DNA of 64,000 bases from Gammaproteobacteria bacterium (GTDB taxonomy: Bacteria > Pseudomonadota > Gammaproteobacteria > Pseudomonadales > Pseudohongiellaceae), in assembly GCA_021773355.1 (NCBI GenBank), contig JAJFKE010000011.1, positions 1-64,000 of the forward strand. The letters run 5' to 3'. Each line of letters opens with the position of its first letter. The first letter of the stretch is position 1. A program made the position numbers and the translations under genes. The notes below the pieces were generated by a model. It made no database searches and had not been told where the DNA came from. It was given only the letters and a program-made list of their open reading frames with translations. Below, piece after piece: positions 56,102 to 64,000 of the stretch.

Positions 56102-57124
56102 ATGCCAAAATCAGTAGTGAACAATGCCTCTGAATTAATCGAGATCGATTGTCGGATTTCGTCGCTCAGCCACAAATTCTGTGTTGCGCCTATGATGGAC
56201 TGGACCGATCGGCACGACCGGGTATTCCTTCGCCAGCTCTCAAGCCATGCCCTGCTCTATACCGAAATGGTTACCAGTGCGGCCTTAAAGCACGGAGATG
56301 CGAATTATTTGCTGCAGCATAGTCCCGAAGAGCACCCTGTTGCCTTGCAATTGGGAGGCAGCAATCCAGCAGAACTGGCTGAGGCAGCGAAGCTAGCCGA
56401 ACAGGCCGGCTACGATGAGGTAAACCTGAATGTAGGTTGCCCCAGCGATAGAGTGCAGTCTGGCGCCTTTGGTGCCTGCTTGATGGCAGACCCGCCACTT
56501 GTCGCAAACTGTATTGCGAGCATGAAGTCTGTAGTAGATGTGCCGGTTACCGTAAAGTGTCGAATAGGCATAGATGATCGCGATAGCCAGGCAGAATTGG
56601 AAGATTTCATTGCGGTTGTCGCAGACTCTGGCTGCGAACTGTTTATAGTGCATGCGCGCAAGGCCATTCTGTCAGGGCTTAGCCCGAAGGAAAATCGTGA
56701 AATACCACCCTTGAATTACGAGAGTGTTTTCACGTTAAAACGGAATTTTCCAGACTTGAGCATAATAATAAATGGCGGTATAAAATCGCTGACCGAAGCG
56801 AGTTCTCTAATACAAAATACAGATGGCGTTATGCTGGGTCGTGAAGCGTATCAAAACCCTTATTTACTAAATGAGGTAGATAACTATTTCTTCGACGATC
56901 AACAAAACCAACGCTCTCGTTTAGATTGTCTGCGGAAATTCATTCCCTATATCGAAAAGGAACTAAATAAGGGCACTCCTCTGCACCATATGACTAGACA
57001 TATTCTTGGTTTATTCAAAGGGCAGAAAGGGGGCAAGCAGTTTCGCCGGTATCTGAGTGAAAATAGTTATGGAAAAGACTCTAATATTGGTGTTTTACTC
57101 GACGCTATTTCCTACGTAAACTAA
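56102..57124 (+). CDS. dusA: tRNA-dihydrouridine(20/20a) synthase DusA
   Basis: This 340-residue FMN enzyme reduces uridines in the tRNA D loop. CVAPMMDWTDRHDR is the DusA-type FMN motif, catalytic Cys126 lies in QSGAFGACLMADP after NVGCPSDRV, and ARKAILSGLSPKENREIPPL is the DusA signature, distinguishing it from DusB and DusC. The C-terminal helical tRNA-binding domain is present. Confidence 0.93.
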   Translation: MPKSVVNNASELIEIDCRISSLSHKFCVAPMMDWTDRHDRVFLRQLSSHALLYTEMVTSAALKHGDANYLLQHSPEEHPVALQLGGSNPAELAEAAKLAEQAGYDEVNLNVGCPSDRVQSGAFGACLMADPPLVANCIASMKSVVDVPVTVKCRIGIDDRDSQAELEDFIAVVADSGCELFIVHARKAILSGLSPKENREIPPLNYESVFTLKRNFPDLSIIINGGIKSLTEASSLIQNTDGVMLGREAYQNPYLLNEVDNYFFDDQQNQRSRLDCLRKFIPYIEKELNKGTPLHHMTRHILGLFKGQKGGKQFRRYLSENSYGKDSNIGVLLDAISYVN

Positions 57125-57157
57125 GTTTCGATATATCTGAAATGGGAAGCTAATTGC

Positions 57158-57625
57158 ATGCTCGATTCGATTAAGAGCTTTTTCGACAAGAAACTAATAA
57201 AAGGCGATGAGCAAGAACACCCAGGTTCGACCATGAGCAAGGTGGATCTCACCTGCGCCGCACTGCTTATCGAAGTAATAAATTCCGACCATGAACTTGA
57301 TGAGCGAGAAAATCAGGAGTTCATGGCAGTGTTAAAACAAAGCTACAATATTGAAGATGCTGATCTTGCCGAATTAACAGAATTAGCAAAAGCTGAAGCT
57401 CGCGAAGCCACGTCTCTTTACGAATTCACAAGACTAATAAACGACAACTACGACTATGAACAAAAAATATCGCTGATAGAAAATATGTGGCGCATTGCAT
57501 TCTCTGACGAAAGATTAGATAAATACGAAGACCATCTGATCAGAAAAATCACAGAATTGATCTATGTGTCGCATAGTGACTTTATCAAGACCAAATTAAA
57601 AGTGAGAAATGCTCAAATCAGTTAA
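57158..57625 (+). CDS. TerB-like protein
   Basis: This 155-residue acidic all-helical protein matches the TerB/DjlA N-terminal-like fold, with paired acidic motifs NSDHELDERENQEF and FSDERLDKYEDHLI that bind metal in TerB relatives. Residues 1-25 are a short basic tail. It starts 33 bases after dusA and is probably co-transcribed. Tellurite resistance should not be assumed; most such proteins have unknown roles. Confidence 0.85.
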   Translation: MLDSIKSFFDKKLIKGDEQEHPGSTMSKVDLTCAALLIEVINSDHELDERENQEFMAVLKQSYNIEDADLAELTELAKAEAREATSLYEFTRLINDNYDYEQKISLIENMWRIAFSDERLDKYEDHLIRKITELIYVSHSDFIKTKLKVRNAQIS

Positions 57626-57640
57626 GATGGAAACACTGAC

Positions 57641-58369
57641 TTAGAAATCACCGAAGTCTCCAAATTCATCTTCCACCTGTCCGTCTTGCAGCAAATAGGC
57701 TCTGCGCTGAACGTAAGCTTCACGCACGAACAGATAGCGGTCCCCTGTAATCAACTCATCCAGTGCAAGCAAGCCTGATCTGGAATCTGTTTCTTCCAAC
57801 AGGAACAACGTTAAACGAAGAGAGGCATCGTCGTGATATTGAATAGGATTAAATAGAGTATCCAGTACCAGGCCAAAGGAATCTCTCACATTACTGGCAC
57901 CAAACACAGGGAGCATTACATAGGGCCCGGCACCCACTCCCCAGAAACCCAAAGTCTGGCCGAAATCTTCTTCATTCTTGCGCATTCCAAAGCCGCTGGC
58001 TATATCTATTAGTCCAGCTACTCCCAGTGTAGAGTTAATGACAAACCTACTGGAGTCATTAAAGGCAGCATCGAATTTGAGCTGCAACAAGTCATTGGCA
58101 AAAACATTGATGTCATCAATATTGCTGAAGAAATTGCCGATCCCCTGGCGCGCAATCCTCGGCACAAATAGATTATAGGCAGCTGCAACGGGTCTGACGA
58201 TCAATTGATCGAAATAGTCATTCAACCTAAATACTCGTTTATTTGCGTTTTCCCAGGGATCATTCGTCTGCCCATAAGAGGGGCTGGAAATTAACATGCC
58301 AGCTAACAGGATGTAGCACAGAAATTTGCCGCTTGTGCGGCAGAATTGTTGGATAAATAATTGATTCAC
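57641..58369 (-). CDS. mlaA: MlaA (VacJ) outer-membrane lipid asymmetry protein
   Basis: This 242-residue protein removes misplaced phospholipids from the outer leaflet and hands them to MlaC. DPWENANKRVFRLNDYFDQL, FVINSTLGVAGLIDIASGFG and GFWGVGAGPYVMLPVFGASN are family signatures. It has a signal peptide (about 1-34) but no lipobox cysteine at the cleavage site (ISSPSYGQ), so it should not be a lipoprotein, unlike E. coli MlaA. No other mla genes adjoin. It starts 15 bases after hrpA. Confidence 0.92.
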   Translation of the reverse strand: MNQLFIQQFCRTSGKFLCYILLAGMLISSPSYGQTNDPWENANKRVFRLNDYFDQLIVRPVAAAYNLFVPRIARQGIGNFFSNIDDINVFANDLLQLKFDAAFNDSSRFVINSTLGVAGLIDIASGFGMRKNEEDFGQTLGFWGVGAGPYVMLPVFGASNVRDSFGLVLDTLFNPIQYHDDASLRLTLFLLEETDSRSGLLALDELITGDRYLFVREAYVQRRAYLLQDGQVEDEFGDFGDF

Positions 58370-58384
58370 AGTCTCGATCTTTTC

Positions 58385-61300
58385 TTAATTGCTACCTGAA
58401 AGTAATTTATCAATCTGTTTGTCGATACGTTTGCTGGAAACAGCTATCCGTGTTCCAAGATTCTGCGCGAAAAGCGACACTCGAAATTCTTCCAGCATCC
58501 AACGTAGGACGAGTAGTTCAGATTTATGGCCGCTAGCAAACTTTGCAAGCAAGCTTTGATACCTGGACTGGTACTGTGCCAGCATTTCAGTATTCGACAA
58601 ATCCTTGTCTCCCATATGCGGCGCTTTACTCAAGCGTGCCGTAATAGCTTTCAAGTATCTTGGATACTCAGTAAACCATACCAGACCAGTCTCTGAAAGA
58701 AAGTCTTCATGCAGAAGTCGGTTCAATTGATCTCCTACATCCTCTCCTACATAGGTCAAAGGGCCGTCTTTTAATTTCTGTAAGGTTTGAGCTATTTGAT
58801 AGTACTCATCTAACACAACGTCAAATAAGGATTCGATCTTGTCAGCAATAGATACTATTTGCGATTTACCCAGATCCAGCGTTAGTGCAAATTCAGATTT
58901 AGATCTAGGCACCTTACTCTCTAATTCGAATGCCGAAACATAGCATAGCCACAGCGCATTTTCTGCGAAATTCGCCAGTGGGAAAGGGGCTTTTAGAACC
59001 ACCCTGTCCGCTAGTCGTGCAAATTTCTTCCTTAAATGATTTCGCTGCTGGACACTGCGTAACTGAAATAATTTCACCATTCCCTGCAAATTGCTTTCGC
59101 GGGCAATGGCCTGGTCGGGAAAGAGACAGATACGAACAGATTCTCCCGCGTCTACCAGGGCTGGATAGCGGATCAGCTTCAGAGACTCACCAACTTCTAC
59201 TTGCCTCGGTAGATCTGCTATGGTCCAGTCAGTAAGGCCCGTAACTTCGAGCGGATGATTATAACCAGAATTCCCACCGAGCTTGTGATCCCCATCACTA
59301 GCATTTCTACTTGGGTGACTTTTCTCCACTAGCCCCTTCTCTCTAAGCTGTGCTTTTACTGCAGCAAGGGTTTCGGCAAAGGCAATTTCCTGCCCTTCTT
59401 CATTCAACACCCTCACCTTTGTGTTCAGATGGCTGGGAAGTTGGATCTGTTGGAAGATATGCTTCTCAATATCCATGTTCTTTAAGCTACGAATCTGTGC
59501 CAACAGCGAGTCTATTATGTCTCCATCCGCACTCATCATTTGCTCCCGGGCCCGCGCCACGAAGGCATTCACCGGTATGAAATTTTTGCGCAGAGATTTA
59601 GGTAGGCCCCTGATCAAGGCCGTGCACTTCTCCGCTATCGTTCCCGGTACGGCCCAGTCCAGGTCTGATTGTTGTAGCTGATTAATCATTAGCAGAGGCA
59701 CTTCCAAAGTCGCGCCATCCTCTTTGCTGCCCGGTTCGAATAGGTAATCCAGAGCGAGCGAGTTTTTATGTATTGCTGTCTTATCGGGATAGGCCTGAAC
59801 AGCCTCCAGCAGCGACGAGGAGCTGAGTAGATTTTCGCTATTCATCGTCAGTAGTTGCTCAGCCTTTCCCCCTTCTTTTCTTAACCAGGTGCTCAAATCT
59901 CTGGAAGAACTGATGCTGCTTGGTAGGCGTTGCTCGTAGAATCCAGCTATGTCTCGCTCACTTATTAAATGATCGGGCCTTCGCATTTTCTCTTCCTGCT
60001 TATTAAGCACGGCGAGAAATTCCTGATTTTTCCTATAGAAAGCAAAATTAACAGTGATCTGCCCCGCCAGCAGAGCCTCTTGTATAAACAACTCTCGACA
60101 AACTACAGGATCAATCTTGCTATAACTATGCAGTGCCTTTTCGATAATGACCAAGCCATATAACTGGACCTTCTCATAGACCATTACTTGCTGGCGTTTT
60201 TTACTCCAATGAGGCTCAAAATATTCTCGTTTCACCAGGTGTAATGCCATTTCTTGAACCCATTCCGGTTCAATTTTTGCTGCCTGATTTGCAAAAGTCT
60301 GCGAGGTCTCGATCTGATCACCGGTGACAATCCACTTCGCACCGGTTGTCGCCAACACAGAAGAGGAAAACAAGGAAAAAGTCTTGTTCCTGCTCCCTCT
60401 GTAATTTCTGCCATCGATGCGTTTGGCAATTTGACTCAGGGAGCCGCTGATAAGACTCTTGTGTATGGCCGCGTAGCTACCTTTTTCTTGATTGATTCTA
60501 AGGCCCAAATGCTGACAAGAGAGCACTAATTGGCGGTGCACCTCTCGCCATTCACGCATGCGCATGTACGAAAGAAAGTAGTTCTTACAATGCTTCCTTA
60601 GTTGTCCCTGAGTAAGGCTTTGTCGCTTCAGTTCGTAGTTATCCCAGAGATTCACAAAGCCCAGGAAATCGGAGTCTGGGTTATTAAACTCTGCCAATTT
60701 CTGCATCGCCAGATGTCTATTCTCAGCTGATATTTCCCTGGGGTCTTGAATGCTAAGCGCACTAACTATTATTAGAAGTTCCCGCAGGCAGCCCTGAGAT
60801 TGCGCGACAATAAGCATACGCGCATATTTAGGATCAATCGGCAGAATAGCCATCTTTCGGCCGCATTCTGTCAATCGTCGAGAATGACTTAAGGCATCCA
60901 GTTCTATAAGAAGTTTTATACCTTCGTTAATCGCTTTTTGTTCCGGCGCATCCAGAAACGGAAATTCTTCGGCGCTACCCAACTTCAGATACTTCATTCG
61001 TAGAATGACGGAGGCCAGATTAGTGCGCATTATTTCCGGGTCTGTGAATAGCGGTCTAGCCAGGAAATCGCTTTCCGAGTACAAACGAATACAGACCCCA
61101 TTTGCCATACGACCGCAACGTCCTTTCCGTTGATTTGCACTCGCCTGGGAGATAGCTTCGATGGGAAGCCTTTGCACCTTGCTCTGTAGGCTATAGCGAC
61201 TAATTCGTGCCAAGCCTGTATCGATTACATAATTTATTCCGGGTACGGTAATCGATGTTTCTGCCACATTGGTTGCCAGTACAATTTTTCGCCCGCGCCC

Positions 61301-62323
61301 GGGCTTGAATATTTTCGCTTGTTCCGAGTAACGCAATCTTCCATACAGGGGTAATATTTCTGTATCTTTTAGTCTCTGCTTTCTTAATTTTGTCGAGGTT
61401 TCCCGAATTTCTCGCTCACTGCTAAGAAAAACCAATACGTCACCGCTGAACTTACCCTGCCTTACATCAGCTTTCGATATGTCAGCAACCGCCTTAATGA
61501 TCCCGTTTATTTGAATATCTTCATCCACCTGGCTTTCTGAGGAATCAGACAACGGCGCATAGCGTGTTTCTACCGGATAGGTTCTACCTGAAACGGCAAC
61601 AATGGGTGCATTTCCAAAATGCTCCGAAAATTTTTCAACATCTATTGTGGCCGAGGTAACTATAAGTTTAAGGTCCTGTCTTTTCGCTAGTAATTGTTTC
61701 AAAAACCCTAACAGGAAATCGATGTTTAGAGACCGTTCGTGAGCTTCATCTATGATGAGAACTTCATACTTATTGAGGAATTTGTCTTGCTGAATCTCAG
61801 CCAACAAAATCCCGTCGGTCATTAGTTTCAGAAAGCTCTGGTCGCTGGTGTTGTCGCTGAAGCGCACTTGTGAGCCAACCCCTACTCCAGGTTTGCTGCC
61901 AAGTTCTTCCGCGATTCGGTTTGCCACGGAAACTGCCGCCAGTCGACGCGGTTGCGTGTGGCCGATTAATCCCCTGATGCCGAAGCCAGCCTGCAGACAA
62001 ATTTTGGGTAATTGAGTCGTTTTACCAGACCCTGTATCACCGGCGACGATTAATACCTGATTACTCCGCAATAGACCTACGATTTCCGCGGCCCGAGAAC
62101 TTACCGGCAGCTTATCTGGGTAGTTGAGAGTTGTTGGTATCGAGCTACGTCTGCGAGCACAGGCTTGCTGCGACTTGAGAATCGCTGATTCGAGGACACT
62201 TAGAGAAGACTGAAAGCCTTTAGCAGGCTTATGCTGACGCTCTAGCGCAGTGATAGATTTTTTTAGCCGAGGAATATCTGCTAGCTGGCAACTAGTAAGT
62301 TTCTGCTTTAGGGAATCTAACAC
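58385..62323 (-). CDS. hrpA: ATP-dependent RNA helicase HrpA
   Basis: This 1312-residue DEAH-box helicase has Walker A GDTGSGKT at 95-102, DEAH at 192-195 in IIDEAHERS, motif III TSATID, motif VI QRKGRCGR, then winged-helix/HA2, OB-fold and a long C-terminal DUF3418-like domain. The full length matches E. coli HrpA (about 1300). It is linked to mRNA processing and ribosome rescue. It lies 70 bases after the acyl-CoA ligase gene on the same strand. Confidence 0.95.
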   Translation of the reverse strand: MLDSLKQKLTSCQLADIPRLKKSITALERQHKPAKGFQSSLSVLESAILKSQQACARRRSSIPTTLNYPDKLPVSSRAAEIVGLLRSNQVLIVAGDTGSGKTTQLPKICLQAGFGIRGLIGHTQPRRLAAVSVANRIAEELGSKPGVGVGSQVRFSDNTSDQSFLKLMTDGILLAEIQQDKFLNKYEVLIIDEAHERSLNIDFLLGFLKQLLAKRQDLKLIVTSATIDVEKFSEHFGNAPIVAVSGRTYPVETRYAPLSDSSESQVDEDIQINGIIKAVADISKADVRQGKFSGDVLVFLSSEREIRETSTKLRKQRLKDTEILPLYGRLRYSEQAKIFKPGRGRKIVLATNVAETSITVPGINYVIDTGLARISRYSLQSKVQRLPIEAISQASANQRKGRCGRMANGVCIRLYSESDFLARPLFTDPEIMRTNLASVILRMKYLKLGSAEEFPFLDAPEQKAINEGIKLLIELDALSHSRRLTECGRKMAILPIDPKYARMLIVAQSQGCLRELLIIVSALSIQDPREISAENRHLAMQKLAEFNNPDSDFLGFVNLWDNYELKRQSLTQGQLRKHCKNYFLSYMRMREWREVHRQLVLSCQHLGLRINQEKGSYAAIHKSLISGSLSQIAKRIDGRNYRGSRNKTFSLFSSSVLATTGAKWIVTGDQIETSQTFANQAAKIEPEWVQEMALHLVKREYFEPHWSKKRQQVMVYEKVQLYGLVIIEKALHSYSKIDPVVCRELFIQEALLAGQITVNFAFYRKNQEFLAVLNKQEEKMRRPDHLISERDIAGFYEQRLPSSISSSRDLSTWLRKEGGKAEQLLTMNSENLLSSSSLLEAVQAYPDKTAIHKNSLALDYLFEPGSKEDGATLEVPLLMINQLQQSDLDWAVPGTIAEKCTALIRGLPKSLRKNFIPVNAFVARAREQMMSADGDIIDSLLAQIRSLKNMDIEKHIFQQIQLPSHLNTKVRVLNEEGQEIAFAETLAAVKAQLREKGLVEKSHPSRNASDGDHKLGGNSGYNHPLEVTGLTDWTIADLPRQVEVGESLKLIRYPALVDAGESVRICLFPDQAIARESNLQGMVKLFQLRSVQQRNHLRKKFARLADRVVLKAPFPLANFAENALWLCYVSAFELESKVPRSKSEFALTLDLGKSQIVSIADKIESLFDVVLDEYYQIAQTLQKLKDGPLTYVGEDVGDQLNRLLHEDFLSETGLVWFTEYPRYLKAITARLSKAPHMGDKDLSNTEMLAQYQSRYQSLLAKFASGHKSELLVLRWMLEEFRVSLFAQNLGTRIAVSSKRIDKQIDKLLSGSN

Positions 62324-62393
62324 GGTAATTTTCCACTGATCGGATCAGATCTTAGGTCGAACTCTTATTCTGTAGAAGCAATCCAAGAAAAGT

Positions 62394-64000
62394 TTATTCT
62401 CGTAATTCCCGATGTAGAATCTTGCCTATATTAGACTTCGGAATATCGGAAACCAGTACGAATTCTCGGGGTATTTTATAGGCCGTTAAGCCGTCCTTAC
62501 AATGGGCCTTTACAGAATCTATATCTAGGCCTTTTTCTTTAGGAACTATAAATAATTTAATCGTTTCACCCGTTTTTTCGGATGGAACACCAATGGCGGC
62601 ACTCTCCATCACCCCAGGGTGTCGGTTAACCCAATCTTCGACTTCATTGGGAAATACATTAAAGCCAGACACGAGAATCATATCCTTCTTTCTATCAACT
62701 ATGGATATATAGCCATCGTCATCTATCTGTACATAATCTCCAGTCTTCAACCAACCATCTTTAGTAAGGGCATCGGCTGTCTCCTGCTCTTGTTTCCAGT
62801 AGCCCAGCATGACCTGAGGCCCTCTCACCCATAGCTCGCCTCTCTCGCCACTTGCCACTTCATGTCCGTTGTCATCGACCACCTTGGTTTCTGTATCCGG
62901 CACCACGGTACCGACGGTGCCGGCTCGAAGCCTGCCGGGGATATTAACTGCCACCACCGGAGAACACTCAGTCAGACCATAACCTTCGTAAACTTCACAG
63001 CCAGTTACTGCTAGCCATTCCTCGCTGACTGAGGATGTCATGGCCATACCGCCAGCTCCACAGAACTTCATTTGGCTGAAATCGATGTTGGCGAAGTCTT
63101 TATGGCGAAGTAACGCCAGATACAAAGTATTAATTCCTACGAAGCCGTTGATCGGCCAGGATTTTAGCAACTTGATTAAGCCCGCAATGTCTCTAGGATT
63201 AGTGACCAATATGTTGTGATTGCCGGCAAACGGCATGGTCAGACAGTGCAGAAGGAAAGCATAACTGTGATAAAGAGGTAATGGGGCAACAATGTTCTCT
63301 ACCTTATCATTAATAACAACCAGGCAGCGGGAACGTAGTTGCATCAAGTTCGCGATCAAATTACGGTGGCTTAACATTGCACCCTTGGCAAAACCGGTTG
63401 TACCGCCGGTATACAAGATTAACGCAAGATCATCATCGCGGCCATTGCCAGGGTATTCAAATTTGGGAGTCGGAGTGTTTACCATCAGCTGAAAATCGAT
63501 TGCGCCGGGCAATGAATACCTTGGCACCATTTTCCTGATGTGCTTGGCGACAGAATTAATAAGCAGACGCTTTAAGGGTTTCTGCAAGTCACCCAACTGT
63601 GTCACGATTACCGTTTCGATATAGGTCTGGTCGATGATCTTTTCTAGCTTGTCGCAAAAACTGGACAAGATGACTATAGCTTTTACACCAGAATCTTTGA
63701 ATTGATGAGCCATTTCCGTAACGGTGTAAAGCGGATTAGTGTTAACTACAACCAATCCCGCTCTTGCAGCTCCATAAAAAACTATGGGGAACTGTAAAAT
63801 ATTCGGTAATTGAATAGCTATCTTGTCACCTGGTTTTAAATCGGTCCGGGAGATTAGGTAATGAGCAAAACGATCACTTAACTCATCGACCTCACGATAT
63901 GTCAAAGTGCATCCGAAACAGGTAAACGCAGGCAACTCTGCATGTTCTGTACAGAAATGCTTAATTAACTGAGGCAGGCTTGAAAATTCTTCGGGACGCA
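62394..64000 (-). CDS. fadD: Long-chain acyl-CoA synthetase (partial, runs off window)
   Basis: The 3' part of a FadD-type ligase. The reading frame is open to the right edge, so the true N-terminus lies outside; residues before PAFTCFG read LPQLIKHF, typical of FadD N-termini. The AMP-binding motif ILYTGGTTGFAKGAMLSHRN, YGLTECSPVV, GWLKTGDY, and VSGFNVFPNEVEDWV are intact, as is the C-terminal Lys in KSNIGKILHRELR. It activates fatty acids for beta-oxidation. Confidence 0.93.
   Translation of the reverse strand, partial: RPEEFSSLPQLIKHFCTEHAELPAFTCFGCTLTYREVDELSDRFAHYLISRTDLKPGDKIAIQLPNILQFPIVFYGAARAGLVVVNTNPLYTVTEMAHQFKDSGVKAIVILSSFCDKLEKIIDQTYIETVIVTQLGDLQKPLKRLLINSVAKHIRKMVPRYSLPGAIDFQLMVNTPTPKFEYPGNGRDDDLALILYTGGTTGFAKGAMLSHRNLIANLMQLRSRCLVVINDKVENIVAPLPLYHSYAFLLHCLTMPFAGNHNILVTNPRDIAGLIKLLKSWPINGFVGINTLYLALLRHKDFANIDFSQMKFCGAGGMAMTSSVSEEWLAVTGCEVYEGYGLTECSPVVAVNIPGRLRAGTVGTVVPDTETKVVDDNGHEVASGERGELWVRGPQVMLGYWKQEQETADALTKDGWLKTGDYVQIDDDGYISIVDRKKDMILVSGFNVFPNEVEDWVNRHPGVMESAAIGVPSEKTGETIKLFIVPKEKGLDIDSVKAHCKDGLTAYKIPREFVLVSDIPKSNIGKILHRELRE

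Overview
The window looks like a chromosomal segment of a free-living, probably marine, gammaproteobacterium. This rests on gene content and order. There is a yceD-rpmF-plsX-fabD-fabG-acpP-fabF-pabC-mltG-tmk-holB-pilZ cluster without fabH (the Pseudomonas-like arrangement), an sdhCDAB-sucAB-lpd-sucCD cluster divergent from gltA, a TonB2-type operon (DUF3450, TtpC-like ExbB, ExbB, ExbD, TonB, TPR), and DusA, HrpA, MlaA, Prc, HtpG and ModE homologues. I cannot name a genus from the sequence alone.

Bases 1-7049 are accessory and eroded. They hold two copies of a structured 218-base-spaced repeat, a wrecked SIR2-like gene, an attC-like palindrome, and two tRNA-Asp 3' fragments about 4.0 kb apart. 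The fragments bracket a trypsin-like protease gene, an unrecognised decayed gene and an orphan sensor histidine kinase. Next comes a toxin-antitoxin locus whose toxin is broken while the antitoxin and its promoter/operator are intact. Bases 7050-10970 carry the Prc protease and a complete tyrosine recombinase. Directly upstream of the recombinase is a 9-7-9 inverted repeat that could be its crossover site or operator.

Bases 10925-14381 form a molybdate module: modABC with an upstream ModE-type box, and convergent modE. Bases 14568-17685 hold a secreted protein of unknown function, a GST-like protein and a small graveyard (rhodanese remnant, another decayed gene, a possible small membrane protein). 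Bases 17686-20966 hold glutathione reductase, an AlkB-family dioxygenase and an L-2-hydroxyglutarate-oxidase-like flavoprotein.

Bases 20982-31541 are a long minus-strand block for fatty-acid and phospholipid synthesis plus ribosome and replication housekeeping, ending at rluC. argS (+) and htpG (-) are convergent and share a hairpin. Bases 35438-40771 are the TonB2-type operon, closed by a clear intrinsic terminator. Bases 41232-52373 encode succinate dehydrogenase, 2-oxoglutarate dehydrogenase and succinyl-CoA synthetase; gltA is divergent at 52846. Their shared 472-base gap carries a perfect 12-bp-arm palindrome. The right end holds tRNA-Ala(GGC), gltX, dusA, a TerB-like gene, mlaA, hrpA and the 3' part of a fadD-type acyl-CoA ligase running off the window.

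I see no CRISPR array, rRNA or complete insertion sequence. The least ordinary material is in the first 11 kb and in several strong intergenic palindromes.
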